This document shows positions 18,601 through 27,353 of a stretch of DNA of 64,000 bases, in pieces (position 1 is the first letter of the stretch; each line of letters opens with the position of its first letter). Below the pieces are notes generated by a model. It made no database searches. It worked only from the letters and a program-made list of their open reading frames with translations, and was not told where the DNA came from. The translations under genes were made by a program, and so were the position numbers. Source of the DNA: Roseivirga pacifica (GTDB lineage Bacteria > Bacteroidota > Bacteroidia > Cytophagales > Cyclobacteriaceae); NCBI RefSeq assembly GCF_900111145.1, contig NZ_FOIR01000001.1, forward strand, positions 193,501-257,500. Reading direction: 5' to 3'.

Positions 18601-19604
18601 AGGTTACCAATGAGCTGCGACTTGCCAGTTCCTGGAGGCCCTTGAACCACTATAGAATTGCCTTTTTTTACCGCATTCAGTGCATTTTCCTGGTGTGCAT
18701 CGATGGGCAGAGGCGTGTATGACTCTTCCTCTTTGACCATGTTTAGGAAGTAACGCTCCAAATCGAGCGAACCATCTTCCTTGCTCGTATCATCCAGCGA
18801 CTTATTAGCAAAGAAATCGTCCATATGCTCCCAATCTTCATGGGCCAGCATAAAGTCATAATCGGGCACCAGATAAGAATCGGCCTGCGGAAAAATACCG
18901 AGTACCGCTTCCATCTTCACATTCACTTCTCCAGTGCGATGTACCTCTTCAAACTCCTTGCGAGTAGTTGGTTCAAAAGCTATCAGCTCATCGGCATAAT
19001 AGGCTCTATCAAAACGCAGTTGCATCAAGCTATCGCGTATGGTTTCGTACAGCACGTTGCGAAAGGCGGTTGAATCCTTCTCGTAATCATCGAAAGTGTA
19101 TTCCACCAAATCCTGCATCAGTTCCACCTGGTTGTAATGCGCAAAGGCCAGCAGTAAGCTCTTATTGAAACTGATGTTTACCTCCTGCTTAGGGCAAAGC
19201 ACCCAGTGGTTTTTCTCCACTTTCAATTCCATAGGGAAAAAGCAGAGTGGAGCCCTTACAATGGTATCATCATTGAATTTGCCATGAATAAATGGCCAGC
19301 CGATATATAAATCGCGCGCACCACTTTCTTGAAAGATAAATTCTTCCCTTCGGACCAATTTCTTTAGGCGAGTGGACAACTTGTTGGAATGTGGGTCGCG
19401 TGGATCTGAAACTGGGGCCAACTTGATCTTATTTTTGCCGGTAATCAGTTCGTCCATTATGCGCCAAGAAGGATTCCCATCCACAAAATTGAACTCGTGC
19501 AAATCGATAAACTGATCGGCAGGAAGTTTTAAAAGCGCTAGAGATCGGTTGTTACCCGAAAGGTTGGTGAGGCGTTTAAGGTATGACTGGAGGATGTCTC
19601 TCAT
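15600..19604 (-). CDS. Large SF1 helicase with DUF4011-like N-terminus and degenerate nuclease-like C-terminus
   Basis: A 1334-residue protein. The N-terminal ~290 residues resemble the DUF4011 region of large bacterial helicases (YLKRLTNLSGNNRSL, RDLYIGWPF). The UPF1/DNA2-like motor has Walker A at about 322-330 (GPPGTGKSQLIGN), Walker B LVIFDEASQC near 950, GDSQQLKPF, HYRSQS and the arginine-finger region NVAISRAKQKVFLVT. The last ~110 residues (FRTALDLPYADITL; YLGLLSTDDNSYY; WPHRIIHSREYWID) follow the layout of the Vsr-like nuclease domain common on such helicases, but the usual ECDG is STDD, so nuclease activity is doubtful. A central coiled-coil insert (about 390-900) separates the Walker motifs. 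Confidence 0.85.
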   Translation of the reverse strand: MRDILQSYLKRLTNLSGNNRSLALLKLPADQFIDLHEFNFVDGNPSWRIMDELITGKNKIKLAPVSDPRDPHSNKLSTRLKKLVRREEFIFQESGARDLYIGWPFIHGKFNDDTIVRAPLCFFPMELKVEKNHWVLCPKQEVNISFNKSLLLAFAHYNQVELMQDLVEYTFDDYEKDSTAFRNVLYETIRDSLMQLRFDRAYYADELIAFEPTTRKEFEEVHRTGEVNVKMEAVLGIFPQADSYLVPDYDFMLAHEDWEHMDDFFANKSLDDTSKEDGSLDLERYFLNMVKEEESYTPLPIDAHQENALNAVKKGNSIVVQGPPGTGKSQLIGNLAADFIARGKKVLVVSQKRAALDVVYERLKAIDIQDFIGLVHDFKSDRHDIYKRIALQIERLQDYSRSNNNLDAIQLDRNFKKASLEIEETIDQLDEYKAALFKDTECGLSAKELYLTSDPDAEAISLTQEYNHFHFNELHEFVKKLDLYIDYAKKLDVEDHPWSDRVSFAKFGTNDLKQIVSLLEEIPKEAKAYTKAISKIVNEEVDFDSCRTFSDNLEKLKEINSYLKNKDIYAVFKPMVGFNNSETEPLWIKNTRNLINKCFEGAGVEQSIESGKVGEVQVILKQRLDAKSSVWKSLRWNFSKEKLRLARILVANGLSDDKAGLQVLTEKLDNRLNLQHQLTKINSVGWISEVPRTTSQEELNEWFDRLDMAVQAKLRFSSFSNFREYFPLHQLTTKELRAVINEIHDALKDLPGKRQRWNKYVLPRQIDLLLGNDAFLKALRRTIKRDFDTLCELDQLRDAFHESELGVVDKLTEYMDRDKKELLSLFDNSIRLAWIDHLESKYPILRSVSTLKFDKLTTDLREAVHLKQEASQQILLQRIREQTYEGIEFNRLNNRVTYRDLEHQVNKQRRIWPLRRIISNFSEELFKLIPCWLASPETVSAIFPMEPLFDLVIFDEASQCFAERGLPAIYRGKQVVVAGDSQQLKPFDLYRVRWEEDSDEMALEAESLLDLTKQYLMEVHLKGHYRSQSLALIDFSNQHFYKGKLQMLPEFGRANSVEPAIEYIQVEDGVWEKQTNQQEAEKVLDLLKQYAKPETELSVGVVTFNARQQELINELIEESGLSFSEKLFVKNIENVQGDERDIIIFSLAYAKNRQGKMNVQFGSLNQAGGENRLNVAISRAKQKVFLVTSIAPSELKVEQTKNEGPKLLKAYLSYAQEVSEKQYTPHVERKEEHPQAWYLSQKLAAWEKEYPFRTALDLPYADITLMRRGKYLGLLSTDDNSYYESSSNKETFVYNPDLYEAKNWPHRIIHSREYWIDKESVKEKIGRFVEVHNG

Positions 19605-19715
19605 TCGATGGCTGATGGTAGCAGTTTTGCTAATTACAGACTTATCCGAAAATAGTAAAAGTTAATGGTTGATTAGTTACTCGTTAACCGGAAATCAGGA
19701 GACACAGTATAAAAG

Positions 19716-20174
19716 TTAGCTAAATCCGAATAGAAATGACAAATATGTTATCAATAGCCCCAATGGTATGGTTGATAGCACAACCTTATTCCATTTCGGA
19801 ACATTCACCTGCTTTTTGAATTGGATAATGTGAATTATTATAACCGTACCAAAGATGAGAATAAAGATTACGTAAACTACAATATAGTAAACACCATAAG
19901 GTTCGTTAGTCTTCATCAATGAAACGAGGCTAGTGACTGGCATTAAAAGTGTAATTGTACTCAATCCAATTGAAATCAATCGACCTGTTTTTAAGGTGTG
20001 CAAAAACAGCCAAGAGCCCAAGCCCAAGTCTAAAATGCAAGCTACAAAAGACACCCACACTAAACTGTCAACACCAGCTGATACACCAAACATAACTCCA
20101 TTAAAGTACCAGTAGATAAAGCATCCAAATAATGTTAAAAAATAAGGAGTTAAGACATTTGCTCTTTTCTTCAC
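19716..20174 (-). CDS. Small multi-pass membrane protein, unknown function
   Basis: A 152-residue protein with about five hydrophobic helices (PYFLTLFGCFIYWYFNGVMF; VWVSFVACILDLGLGSWLF; ISIGLSTITLLMPVTSLV; YIVVYVIFILIFGTVIIIHI; VVLSTIPLGLLITYLSFL). I do not recognise the family. It lies between the helicase and the SDR gene on the minus strand, with a 50-bp gap to the latter. Confidence 0.6.
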   Translation of the reverse strand: MKKRANVLTPYFLTLFGCFIYWYFNGVMFGVSAGVDSLVWVSFVACILDLGLGSWLFLHTLKTGRLISIGLSTITLLMPVTSLVSLMKTNEPYGVYYIVVYVIFILIFGTVIIIHIIQFKKQVNVPKWNKVVLSTIPLGLLITYLSFLFGFS

Positions 20175-20224
20175 CAGTCTACTTATTGAGTATCACAAGT
20201 ATGCTAATTTTATTCTACCGATAA

Positions 20225-21034
20225 CTACTTCCCGAAAGGAGAATCTGGTTCTTTAGCAAATACGTTGAAAACGATCTTGTCCATTCGCTTAGGCATCCAT
20301 TTGTTTAAGAAAACGGCCAACTTGCCTTGGGTAGTGAAGACGATATCTCGCTTGCGTTTTTTAATGGCTGAGATGATGCCTTCTGCCACTTCTTCGGCAG
20401 TCATCATCTTGCCTTCATCGCGAGGCGATTCGCCCTGAGAAGAACCATCTGCCGTTAATGCTGCATTGCGAATGTTGGTTCCGGTAAAGCCAGGGCAAGC
20501 CACCAATACATGTACTCCTCGGTGCATTACCTCGGTGCGCAACGACTCGAAAAAGCCATTCATAGCGTATTTAGAAGCCGTATAAGCCGTTCGGGCTGGG
20601 GTGCCACGATAGCCATTGATGGAGGATACACCCACAATTGAACCTTTGGATTTTAAGATATGCGGCAAGCAGTATTTAGTCGCATAGAGCGTTCCATAAA
20701 AGTTGATATCCATTACTTTTTTGAAGACATCTAACTCAATTTCTTCAAACAAAGCGCGCATACTGATGCCGGCATTATTCACCAAAAAGTCAATCTGACC
20801 GAAAGCTTTAATGGTTTCGTCAACGAGCAATTTATTATCGGCTTCTTGTGCCACATCGAGCTTTAGACAAAGGTTAGGGCAATTCATAGCCTCAAGTTCT
20901 TCGGCTACAGCATTCAGGCGATCTTCATTTCGGCCGGTAATCACCAACTTGCAACCCTGCTTGGCAAAAGCCAGCGCCAAACCTCTTCCGATACCCGATG
21001 AGCCACCGGTAACAATTGCGACTTTGTTTTTCAT
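20225..21034 (-). CDS. Short-chain dehydrogenase/reductase
   Basis: A 269-residue NAD(P)-dependent classical SDR. The cofactor loop TGGSSGIGRGLALAFAKQG is at the N-terminus, NNAG near residue 88, and the catalytic YTASKYAMNGF near residue 155 with the preceding Ser in GVSSINGYRG. The C-terminal part (AEGIISAIKKRKRDIVFT, then a hydrophobic stretch) resembles membrane-associated SDRs of the DltE/11-beta-HSD type. The substrate is unknown. It lies 27 bp downstream of the SulP transporter, probably cotranscribed. Confidence 0.88.
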   Translation of the reverse strand: MKNKVAIVTGGSSGIGRGLALAFAKQGCKLVITGRNEDRLNAVAEELEAMNCPNLCLKLDVAQEADNKLLVDETIKAFGQIDFLVNNAGISMRALFEEIELDVFKKVMDINFYGTLYATKYCLPHILKSKGSIVGVSSINGYRGTPARTAYTASKYAMNGFFESLRTEVMHRGVHVLVACPGFTGTNIRNAALTADGSSQGESPRDEGKMMTAEEVAEGIISAIKKRKRDIVFTTQGKLAVFLNKWMPKRMDKIVFNVFAKEPDSPFGK

Positions 21035-21061
21035 GTTTTAAAGATAAATGAAAGTGCAGGT

Positions 21062-22651
21062 TTAAGAAGTCGCCTCTTTATACTTCTTATAATTATCTAT
21101 CGCCACAAAGTAGTCAGGATCTTCTAGCACATTCACATCGCAAATCTTTTCGGCACGCTCGATAAGGCGCGTACAGTCTTTACTTAAATGGCGAAGGTGA
21201 ATGGTTTTGCCTTCTTTCTGATACTTTTCAGCAAGTTTGTTAATGGCCTCAATAGCCGATTGGTCCACGATTCTAGACTCTTTAAAGTCGATAATCACTT
21301 CTTGCGGATCTTCTTTTACTTCGAACTTAGCATTGAAAAGACTTACCGAACCGAAGAAAAGTGGCCCATAAATTTCGTAGTGTTTTATACCGTGTTCATC
21401 AACCGATTTGCGCGCACGAATTCTCAAGGCATTCTCCCAAGCAAATACCAAAGCCGAAACAATCACCCCGGCAAATACAGCAATAGCTAAGTCAAAAATC
21501 ACGGTAAGACCTGTCACCAGAACAATTACGATAACATCGGAAACAGGCACCTTATTGATGATTTTGAAGGTACTCCAGGCAAAAGTGCCTATTACCACCA
21601 TAAACATTACACCTACCAAAGCGGCAATAGGCACCATTTCGATATAGGTAGAACCAAATAGAATAAAGGCCAACAAAGCCAGCGCTGCAACTACGCCCGA
21701 AAGTCTACCTCTACCGCCAGACTTTACGTTGATAATACTCTGGCCGATCATCGCGCAGCCTCCCATACCGCCAAAGAATCCGTTGGTTAGGTTAGCCAAA
21801 CCTTGTGCAATACACTCTCTATTTCCATTGCCTCTGGTTTCTGTAAGTTCGTCTAAAAGGTTGAGTGTCATTAAGGATTCAATCAAACCAATCGCTGCCA
21901 AAATCACCGCATAAGGAAAGATAAAGCTTAGGGTTTCCATGTTCACAGGAATGATAGGTACATTGAAAGAAGGCAAACCGGCCTTAATGCCAGTTCCGCC
22001 ACCATCTTGAATAAAGCTCTTAACTGTAGCGGTTTCCACACCACCCAAAATAACAATACCCGAAACCACCAAAATGGCTACCAAAGCAGCCGGAATATTT
22101 TTATTAACACGAGGAAGGAAAACCATAATCCCCATGGTCAGCAGTACAAAACCAAGCATTATGAAAAGGTCTTTTCCTGCCAACCATTCGCCACCTGCCT
22201 TAAACATGCCCAATTGCGACATGAAGATCACAATGGCCAAACCGTTCACAAAACCCATCATTACAGAGTGAGGCACCATTCGGATGAACTTACCGAGCTT
22301 GAGGAAGCCGGCTGACATCTGCACAATTCCGGTAAGCACTAACGTAGCAAACAAGTACTGAAGCCCCTGACCTTCGCCAAGTGCTTCGCCTTCGGCTACT
22401 AAATGCACCATTACCACCGCCAAAGCTCCGGTTGCTCCAGAGATCATGCCCGGTCGACCGCCAAAAATGGAGGTAATAAGCCCCATCATAAAGGCACCAT
22501 AAAGACCAATGATTGGCGAAATACCTGCCACAAAGGCAAATGCAACTGCTTCTGGCACCAAGGCTAGCGCCACAGTTAAACCCGAGAATATATCGCTTTT
22601 GGTACTAATTCGATTCTTATCGATGATGGAAAAGGCCTCTCTGAATTTCAT
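21062..22651 (-). CDS. SulP family inorganic anion transporter
   Basis: A 529-residue membrane transporter (SLC26/SulP). The N-terminal domain has the family signature [20 protein letters not shown] and about 12 membrane spans. The C-terminal STAS domain covers about 415-525 ([20 protein letters not shown]). Substrates in the family are sulfate, bicarbonate and dicarboxylates; the sequence does not decide among these. Sulfate uptake would fit the sulfotransferase at 53 kb, but that is speculative. A consensus -7 element lies 25 bp upstream. Confidence 0.93.
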   Translation of the reverse strand: MKFREAFSIIDKNRISTKSDIFSGLTVALALVPEAVAFAFVAGISPIIGLYGAFMMGLITSIFGGRPGMISGATGALAVVMVHLVAEGEALGEGQGLQYLFATLVLTGIVQMSAGFLKLGKFIRMVPHSVMMGFVNGLAIVIFMSQLGMFKAGGEWLAGKDLFIMLGFVLLTMGIMVFLPRVNKNIPAALVAILVVSGIVILGGVETATVKSFIQDGGGTGIKAGLPSFNVPIIPVNMETLSFIFPYAVILAAIGLIESLMTLNLLDELTETRGNGNRECIAQGLANLTNGFFGGMGGCAMIGQSIINVKSGGRGRLSGVVAALALLAFILFGSTYIEMVPIAALVGVMFMVVIGTFAWSTFKIINKVPVSDVIVIVLVTGLTVIFDLAIAVFAGVIVSALVFAWENALRIRARKSVDEHGIKHYEIYGPLFFGSVSLFNAKFEVKEDPQEVIIDFKESRIVDQSAIEAINKLAEKYQKEGKTIHLRHLSKDCTRLIERAEKICDVNVLEDPDYFVAIDNYKKYKEATS

Positions 22652-22676
22652 TTTAATCTCTCTTCTAGCTTAGCGC

Positions 22677-22685
22677 GCAAAGGTA
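22677..22685 (-). promoter_or_regulatory. Bacteroidota -7 promoter element (SulP gene)
   Basis: The minus-strand sequence TACCTTTGC matches TAnnTTTGC and ends 25 bp before the SulP ATG. Confidence 0.5.
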
Positions 22686-22862
22686 GGGCTTCTATTGCAA
22701 AACACAGCCCTGAGCGTAAAGACTTTATGAAAACGATGGCTTAGGAAAAACCAAATTCAGTGGTGATCATCGACATCAAAAACCACCTAATCAGTTAAGT
22801 TTCAACCAAAAATCAGGTTTGTTATTTGATACGCAAAGGATATGCAGCTAAACTCAATTCTC

Positions 22863-22871
22863 TATCTTTGC
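22863..22871 (+). promoter_or_regulatory. Bacteroidota -7 promoter element (rlmD, near-leaderless)
   Basis: TATCTTTGC matches TAnnTTTGC exactly and ends only 4 bp before the rlmD ATG at 22876. The transcript would therefore start at or next to the start codon. Confidence 0.5.
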
Positions 22872-22875
22872 GGCT

Positions 22876-24336
22876 ATGACCCAGGGAAGAAGAAGCAACA
22901 AGTTTGTTAAGCGTGGAGAAATACTCGAAATCCGCATTAAGGATTATGCATTTGGAGGAAAAGGCATAGGGAAAATTCAGAACGAACACGGGGAGTTTGT
23001 GGTGTTCGTGCCCAATACATTACCAGGCCAGCTCGTAAAAGCGCAAGTTCAAAAGGCAAGCAAAACTTTTGCTGAGTGTAAATTACTTGAAGTGCTTGAG
23101 GCTTCTCAGAACGAAGTTGATATGCCTTATCAAGAAATCCCCGGGGCTCCTTACATTAAACTTCCCATTGAGCTACAGCACACGTACAAAAAACAAAGTA
23201 CGTTGGAGCTTTTCAGGCGAATAGGAAAGGTAGAAAACATCGAATCTTACTTCGATGAATTTATCTCATCGCCCAGCACATTCCATTACCGCAACAAAAT
23301 GGAGTATGCCTTTTCGGCCATTGGCTACGACCATGAACAAAAAACAGACGTGGATGAGTTTACGCTGGGATTCAAAAAAAGAGGCACTTGGTGGTGTGGC
23401 GATGACCTAAAAAAAGATTCTGGCTTGTTTGATGAGGAATTAGAAAACAAGCTAAGCGCCATCAAAGCATATTGCGAAAACACTGGCTTAAGCCCTTGGC
23501 ATGGCCCAAGACAAGCTGGATTTTTCCGATTCTTTGTGGTCAGAAAATCTTTCAAAACGAACCAACTACTTTTTAACCTTGTCACCACATCTGCAGACTT
23601 ACCAAAGTTTGACTTGAAGAAGTTCGCAACGTTTTTGGTTTCCCTTTTTGGCGACCGCGTAGCCGGGCTTTTGCACACCACCAACGATGAGGTTGCAGAT
23701 AGAACCATTGCTACGACAGGGAAAATTAGACTGGTATATGGAGAAGATAAGATTGTAGAAGAATTGCTCGGTCTGAACTTTGAGATCAGCATGAAGAGCT
23801 TTTTCCAAACTAACCCAAAATCGGCCGAAAAGCTTTACTCAAAGGTGCTTGAGTATGCTTTGGAACGCAAGGACACAATCGATGATAGTATTGTGCTCGA
23901 CCTGTTTTGCGGCACCGGAACCATAGGGCAGATACTTGCTTCAAAAAGTGAAAATGCACAAATAGTTGGGGTTGACATTGTAGAGTCGGCTATTAAAGAC
24001 GCACGTGAAAATGCCAGCCGCAACAACATTACAGGGCTTAAGTTTTTCGCTGCAGATGTAGGTAAATTCTTAAGAGACCACCCAGCGTACAAAGGCAAAA
24101 TAGGCACAGTTATTTTAGACCCAGCTAGAGCGGGGGTTGCTCCCAAAACCCTCAAGAAAATCATTGACTTGGAGGCTAAACGAATGGTTTACGTTTCGTG
24201 CAATCCGGCCACCCAAGCCAGAGATATTGAGCAACTTTCTCTAGCAGGGTACGTCCTGCAAAAATTCAGCTTGGTAGATCAGTTTCCTCACACCAGCCAT
24301 GTAGAAAGTGTGATGTTGCTGGAGAAGGAAGGGTAA
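22876..24336 (+). CDS. rlmD: 23S rRNA (uracil-C5)-methyltransferase RlmD
   Basis: A 486-residue RNA m5U methyltransferase (U1939 in E. coli numbering). The N-terminal TRAM domain (about 10-70; VKRGEILEIRIKDYAFGGKG) is followed by the SAM domain with VLDLFCGTGTIGQILAS, the LDPARAGV motif and the catalytic Cys in [17 protein letters not shown]. The C-terminal [11 protein letters not shown] is family-typical. The gene ends LLEKEG-stop. The last ~200 bp are duplicated at 41751-41961 on the far side of the alginate locus, so rlmD marks the left boundary of that island. Confidence 0.95.
   Translation: MTQGRRSNKFVKRGEILEIRIKDYAFGGKGIGKIQNEHGEFVVFVPNTLPGQLVKAQVQKASKTFAECKLLEVLEASQNEVDMPYQEIPGAPYIKLPIELQHTYKKQSTLELFRRIGKVENIESYFDEFISSPSTFHYRNKMEYAFSAIGYDHEQKTDVDEFTLGFKKRGTWWCGDDLKKDSGLFDEELENKLSAIKAYCENTGLSPWHGPRQAGFFRFFVVRKSFKTNQLLFNLVTTSADLPKFDLKKFATFLVSLFGDRVAGLLHTTNDEVADRTIATTGKIRLVYGEDKIVEELLGLNFEISMKSFFQTNPKSAEKLYSKVLEYALERKDTIDDSIVLDLFCGTGTIGQILASKSENAQIVGVDIVESAIKDARENASRNNITGLKFFAADVGKFLRDHPAYKGKIGTVILDPARAGVAPKTLKKIIDLEAKRMVYVSCNPATQARDIEQLSLAGYVLQKFSLVDQFPHTSHVESVMLLEKEG
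24132..24325 (+). repeat. Direct repeat, left copy (3' end of rlmD)
   Basis: The left copy of a 194-bp direct repeat. Aligned without gaps to 41751-41944 it shows 11 differences, all transitions, so about 94% identity. The longest identical run is 50 bp (24208-24257 against 41827-41876). Confidence 0.95.
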
Positions 24337-24362
24337 GAGCGATAGAAATGGCTCGGACAAAC

Positions 24363-24390
24363 AAAATGAGTTGCTGTGGCAACTCATTTT
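24363..24390. terminator. Bidirectional terminator between rlmD and eda
   Basis: A perfect 12-bp inverted repeat (AAAATGAGTTGC / GCAACTCATTTT) with loop TGTG lies between the convergent stops of rlmD and eda. The A/T ends give U-tracts in both directions. Confidence 0.85.
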
Positions 24391-24413
24391 AACTAAACAT
24401 TACATCTCGAAGA

Positions 24414-25088
24414 TCAGCCCATACGTACTGTTCTTGTTAAGTTTAATGCTACTTGAATAAACTCCGTAAGCTTGGTAAATTCTTGGTTGGCTATTAGTTT
24501 CTTATCCATAAGCTTAGAACCCATGCCTACACAATACGCACCAGCTCCAAACCACTCTTTTAAACTTTCATGGGTAGGTTCAACACCGCCCGTTGGCATA
24601 ATACATGTCCATGGACATGGCCCAGCAATGGATTTGATAAAGCTAGCCCCACCAGATTCTTGCGCTGGAAAAAGCTTGACTATTTCTGCTCCCCATTCTT
24701 CTGCCTGATTAATCTCCGAAAGCGTTCCACAGCCTGCCGCCCAAAGTACTTTTCTGCGATTGCACACCTTGGCTATCTCATGGTTTAACACAGGCGAAAC
24801 AATTAAATCGGCTCCCAATTGTAAATACAAAGCAGCCGTTGCTCCATCAACAATAGAGCCTACGCCAAGCATCATTTCGGGCAATTCCGTTTTGCATAGT
24901 TTATACAACTCACTAAAAATCTCGTGTGCCTGATCACCTCTATTTGTAAATTCGAAAACACGTACGCCCGCTGCATAACTAGCCTTCAATACTTCTTTGC
25001 AGGTTTTTAAGTCCTCATTATAGTACACAGGAACTATTCCTGTTTGGTGCATTTGTTGTGCAACTTCTATTCTGGTGAATCTTGCCAT
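24414..25088 (-). CDS. eda: KDPG aldolase (2-dehydro-3-deoxyphosphogluconate aldolase)
   Basis: A 224-residue class I aldolase that splits KDPG into pyruvate and glyceraldehyde 3-phosphate, the last step of alginate breakdown. The Schiff-base Lys is in EIVKLFPAQE, the catalytic Glu in RVFEFTNRGD, and the phosphate-binding MPTGGVEPT follows; GVGSIVDG is also conserved. It is the last gene of the operon, and its ATG overlaps the stop of the phosphofructokinase gene by one base (TAATG). Confidence 0.95.
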   Translation of the reverse strand: MARFTRIEVAQQMHQTGIVPVYYNEDLKTCKEVLKASYAAGVRVFEFTNRGDQAHEIFSELYKLCKTELPEMMLGVGSIVDGATAALYLQLGADLIVSPVLNHEIAKVCNRRKVLWAAGCGTLSEINQAEEWGAEIVKLFPAQESGGASFIKSIAGPCPWTCIMPTGGVEPTHESLKEWFGAGAYCVGMGSKLMDKKLIANQEFTKLTEFIQVALNLTRTVRMG

Positions 25089-26302
25089 TATTTCCAGTTC
25101 AGTATTTTCTTAAAATCATAAATTTGCGGGCCACTTAGGTACGCTTTAGCTCCCTTGTAATCATTAGGAGTAATGTAGTGCATGTTTTCAAAAAAGAGCT
25201 TAGCAATTTCAGAATTCATATCCACTAACCTTGGAGGGATTTTCCCATCCTTTTCGAAATCACTTAAGTACAATGGAGTTATATCTCCGGTAGAATTGGC
25301 ACTAACTATACAGCCCGTTTTACCTTCATTATATAACTTTTTAACCCCTAAGCCCAACAGTGAACATAAAGTTAAATCGAAACCAATTGGCCTAGCGCAA
25401 CGCAACTCGTAGCCGAGCTCTACAGGCCTAGTTTTAACATCAATTTTTAAGGACTTTAGTTTTTTGCTTAACAGCACATTAAAAATATGTGCCTTTGATA
25501 CATTCCCTAATTCCGGGTGCCCGTGGTCATCATAGGTAAGGTCAATCCCGGCATCTATCACTTCATTCATATCGAGACTATGGAATACGCCTTCACTTAT
25601 TATGGCCACACCATACTCAACCCCCATCAACTTTCGCTTGATGATTGACGAAACAATTAGGTCGGTGATTTTGTCTAGGGTAACCTTGGTCCTGTTAAAC
25701 ATTTCAGGAATTATCATAATAGGATAATGACAGCCAGTGGCTATTCCAAAAGCTAAATGACCAGCCGACCGGCCCATTACTGACATAACAAACCATTGGC
25801 GGCTTGTTCTAGCATCTTCATAAACAGCATTGCCAATTCTTACTCCCTCATCCTTGGCAGAGTGAAATCCAAATGTGGGGTTTCTATCAGGCAGGGGCAA
25901 GTCATTATCAATGGTTTTAGGCACATGAATGTTGGATATATTAATGTGTTGGCTTGCCAGGTATTTTGAAATCCTATTGGCAGTAGAGGCAGTATCATCC
26001 CCTCCAATTGTAACCAACAATTTTACATTCTCTCGCTTAAATATCCCTGTATTGAAATCACTGTCTTTCGGTTTAAATCGGGCCATAATTAAGGTTGACC
26101 CACCACGATTCGCTATTCTATCTGCATGGTCAAAATCAAACTCTTTTATATCAGGGCTTTCTGAAAAAAGCCCCTGGTAACCGTAATGCACTCCTAAAAC
26201 TCTATAACCGTCAGACATAAACGTTTTGGCCACAGTTGCAATTACAGCATTAATACCAGGGGCAGGTCCACCACCACAAATGATCACAACGCTAGGTTTC
26301 AT
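25088..26302 (-). CDS. Phosphofructokinase of the pyrophosphate-dependent type
   Basis: A 404-residue PfkA-superfamily enzyme. The N-terminal VVIICGGGPAPGINAVIATV is the phosphate loop. Two positions that separate donor types carry the PPi form: Asp in GGDDTAST (Gly in ATP enzymes such as E. coli PfkA) and Lys in VPKTIDNDLP (Gly in ATP enzymes). The catalytic Asp of TIDND is present, and VMGRSAGHLA and the MNRT/EMF region are conserved. Alginate degradation yields triose phosphate and needs no phosphofructokinase, so a reversible PPi enzyme running towards fructose 6-phosphate is plausible; this is an inference. It sits between kdgK (12 bp) and eda (1-bp overlap). A different sugar-acid substrate is possible. 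Confidence 0.85.
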   Translation of the reverse strand: MKPSVVIICGGGPAPGINAVIATVAKTFMSDGYRVLGVHYGYQGLFSESPDIKEFDFDHADRIANRGGSTLIMARFKPKDSDFNTGIFKRENVKLLVTIGGDDTASTANRISKYLASQHINISNIHVPKTIDNDLPLPDRNPTFGFHSAKDEGVRIGNAVYEDARTSRQWFVMSVMGRSAGHLAFGIATGCHYPIMIIPEMFNRTKVTLDKITDLIVSSIIKRKLMGVEYGVAIISEGVFHSLDMNEVIDAGIDLTYDDHGHPELGNVSKAHIFNVLLSKKLKSLKIDVKTRPVELGYELRCARPIGFDLTLCSLLGLGVKKLYNEGKTGCIVSANSTGDITPLYLSDFEKDGKIPPRLVDMNSEIAKLFFENMHYITPNDYKGAKAYLSGPQIYDFKKILNWK

Positions 26303-26314
26303 TTGGCTATATTT

Positions 26315-27340
26315 TTATCTAATGATTTTTCCAAGTTGGGTGGCGTTCATAATTTGCTCTACTTCTTCTACTTTGCCTGTAAAATAATCGCCACTAATAG
26401 TATGCTTAAGTGCCGAAATCGCTAAGGCAAACTTCAGCCCATCTTGTTTGTCTTTGTAGTGATTTAATCCGTACAGTAAGCCAGCCATGTATGCATCGCC
26501 ACCACCAATCCTATCCTTTATGTTGTCTATTTTTATTGTAGGTGCTTCAAATGCCTCGTTATCTGTTACTAAAACTGCCTTTAGGTTATGGTGGCTCGCA
26601 CTTTGAATTGTGCGTAAGAGCATCGAAACGCCCTTTATTGAAGGAAAACGATCCATTAACTTCCTGTAGTCGGGCAACAACTGATCTACACTTTCAATTG
26701 CTGTGATTTTCTTAGATTCCATCTCTAAACCAGTAAGCGATTGGATAGTAGAGGGGTCACCTAAAACCGTAGCCGACTTTTCTAATAATGGCGAAATTAC
26801 CTCAATAGGCTTTTTACCATAAGCCCATAGGTTTTTCCGAAAGTGCAAGTCACATGAAATGGATACGCCCAAATCATAGGCACGGTCAACAGCCTCTTGA
26901 CAAACCATAGCTGCATTTAGTGACAACGCAGGTGTTATTCCCGACCAGTGCAAGTGTGTCACTCCTTCAAAAACCGCATCCCAATCTATATGCTCTGGTG
27001 TAAGGTCGTTTATTGAAGCGTGCCCTCTATCATATATTATTCTGCTGCTTCTAATGGAGCTTCCCTCTTCTAAAAAGTATAGCCCCACGCGCTCTCCAAT
27101 GCGAGCAATATGCGCTGTATCTACCTTGAACCGATGCAGTTCTTGCAAAACTCTATCTCCCAAATCATTATTTGGCAAAGCGCTAAGCACACTTGCATCC
27201 CAACCCAACTGGGCTAAAATCATAGCTACATTAGCTTCAGAGCCTCCAATATTTAGGCGAAACTCATTTGCCTGAGTAAACCTAAGGTTATCGGGTACGG
27301 TCAAACGCATTAGCAGCTCGCCTATGCTGAGTATTTTCAT
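26315..27340 (-). CDS. kdgK: 2-keto-3-deoxygluconate kinase (PfkB family)
   Basis: A 341-residue sugar kinase. I chose the ATG at 27340 (MKILSIGELLMRLTVPDNLR). An in-frame ATG at 27364 lies inside an intercistronic hairpin and adds residues atypical of the family. PfkB signatures: GGSEANVAMILAQLGW near residue 30 and the anion-hole/catalytic DRIGGGDAYMAGLLYG near 285. It phosphorylates KDG to KDPG, the step between the DEH reductase and the aldolase encoded in the same operon. Confidence 0.92.
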   Translation of the reverse strand: MKILSIGELLMRLTVPDNLRFTQANEFRLNIGGSEANVAMILAQLGWDASVLSALPNNDLGDRVLQELHRFKVDTAHIARIGERVGLYFLEEGSSIRSSRIIYDRGHASINDLTPEHIDWDAVFEGVTHLHWSGITPALSLNAAMVCQEAVDRAYDLGVSISCDLHFRKNLWAYGKKPIEVISPLLEKSATVLGDPSTIQSLTGLEMESKKITAIESVDQLLPDYRKLMDRFPSIKGVSMLLRTIQSASHHNLKAVLVTDNEAFEAPTIKIDNIKDRIGGGDAYMAGLLYGLNHYKDKQDGLKFALAISALKHTISGDYFTGKVEEVEQIMNATQLGKIIR

Positions 27341-27353
27341 CTTAAAGCGTTTA

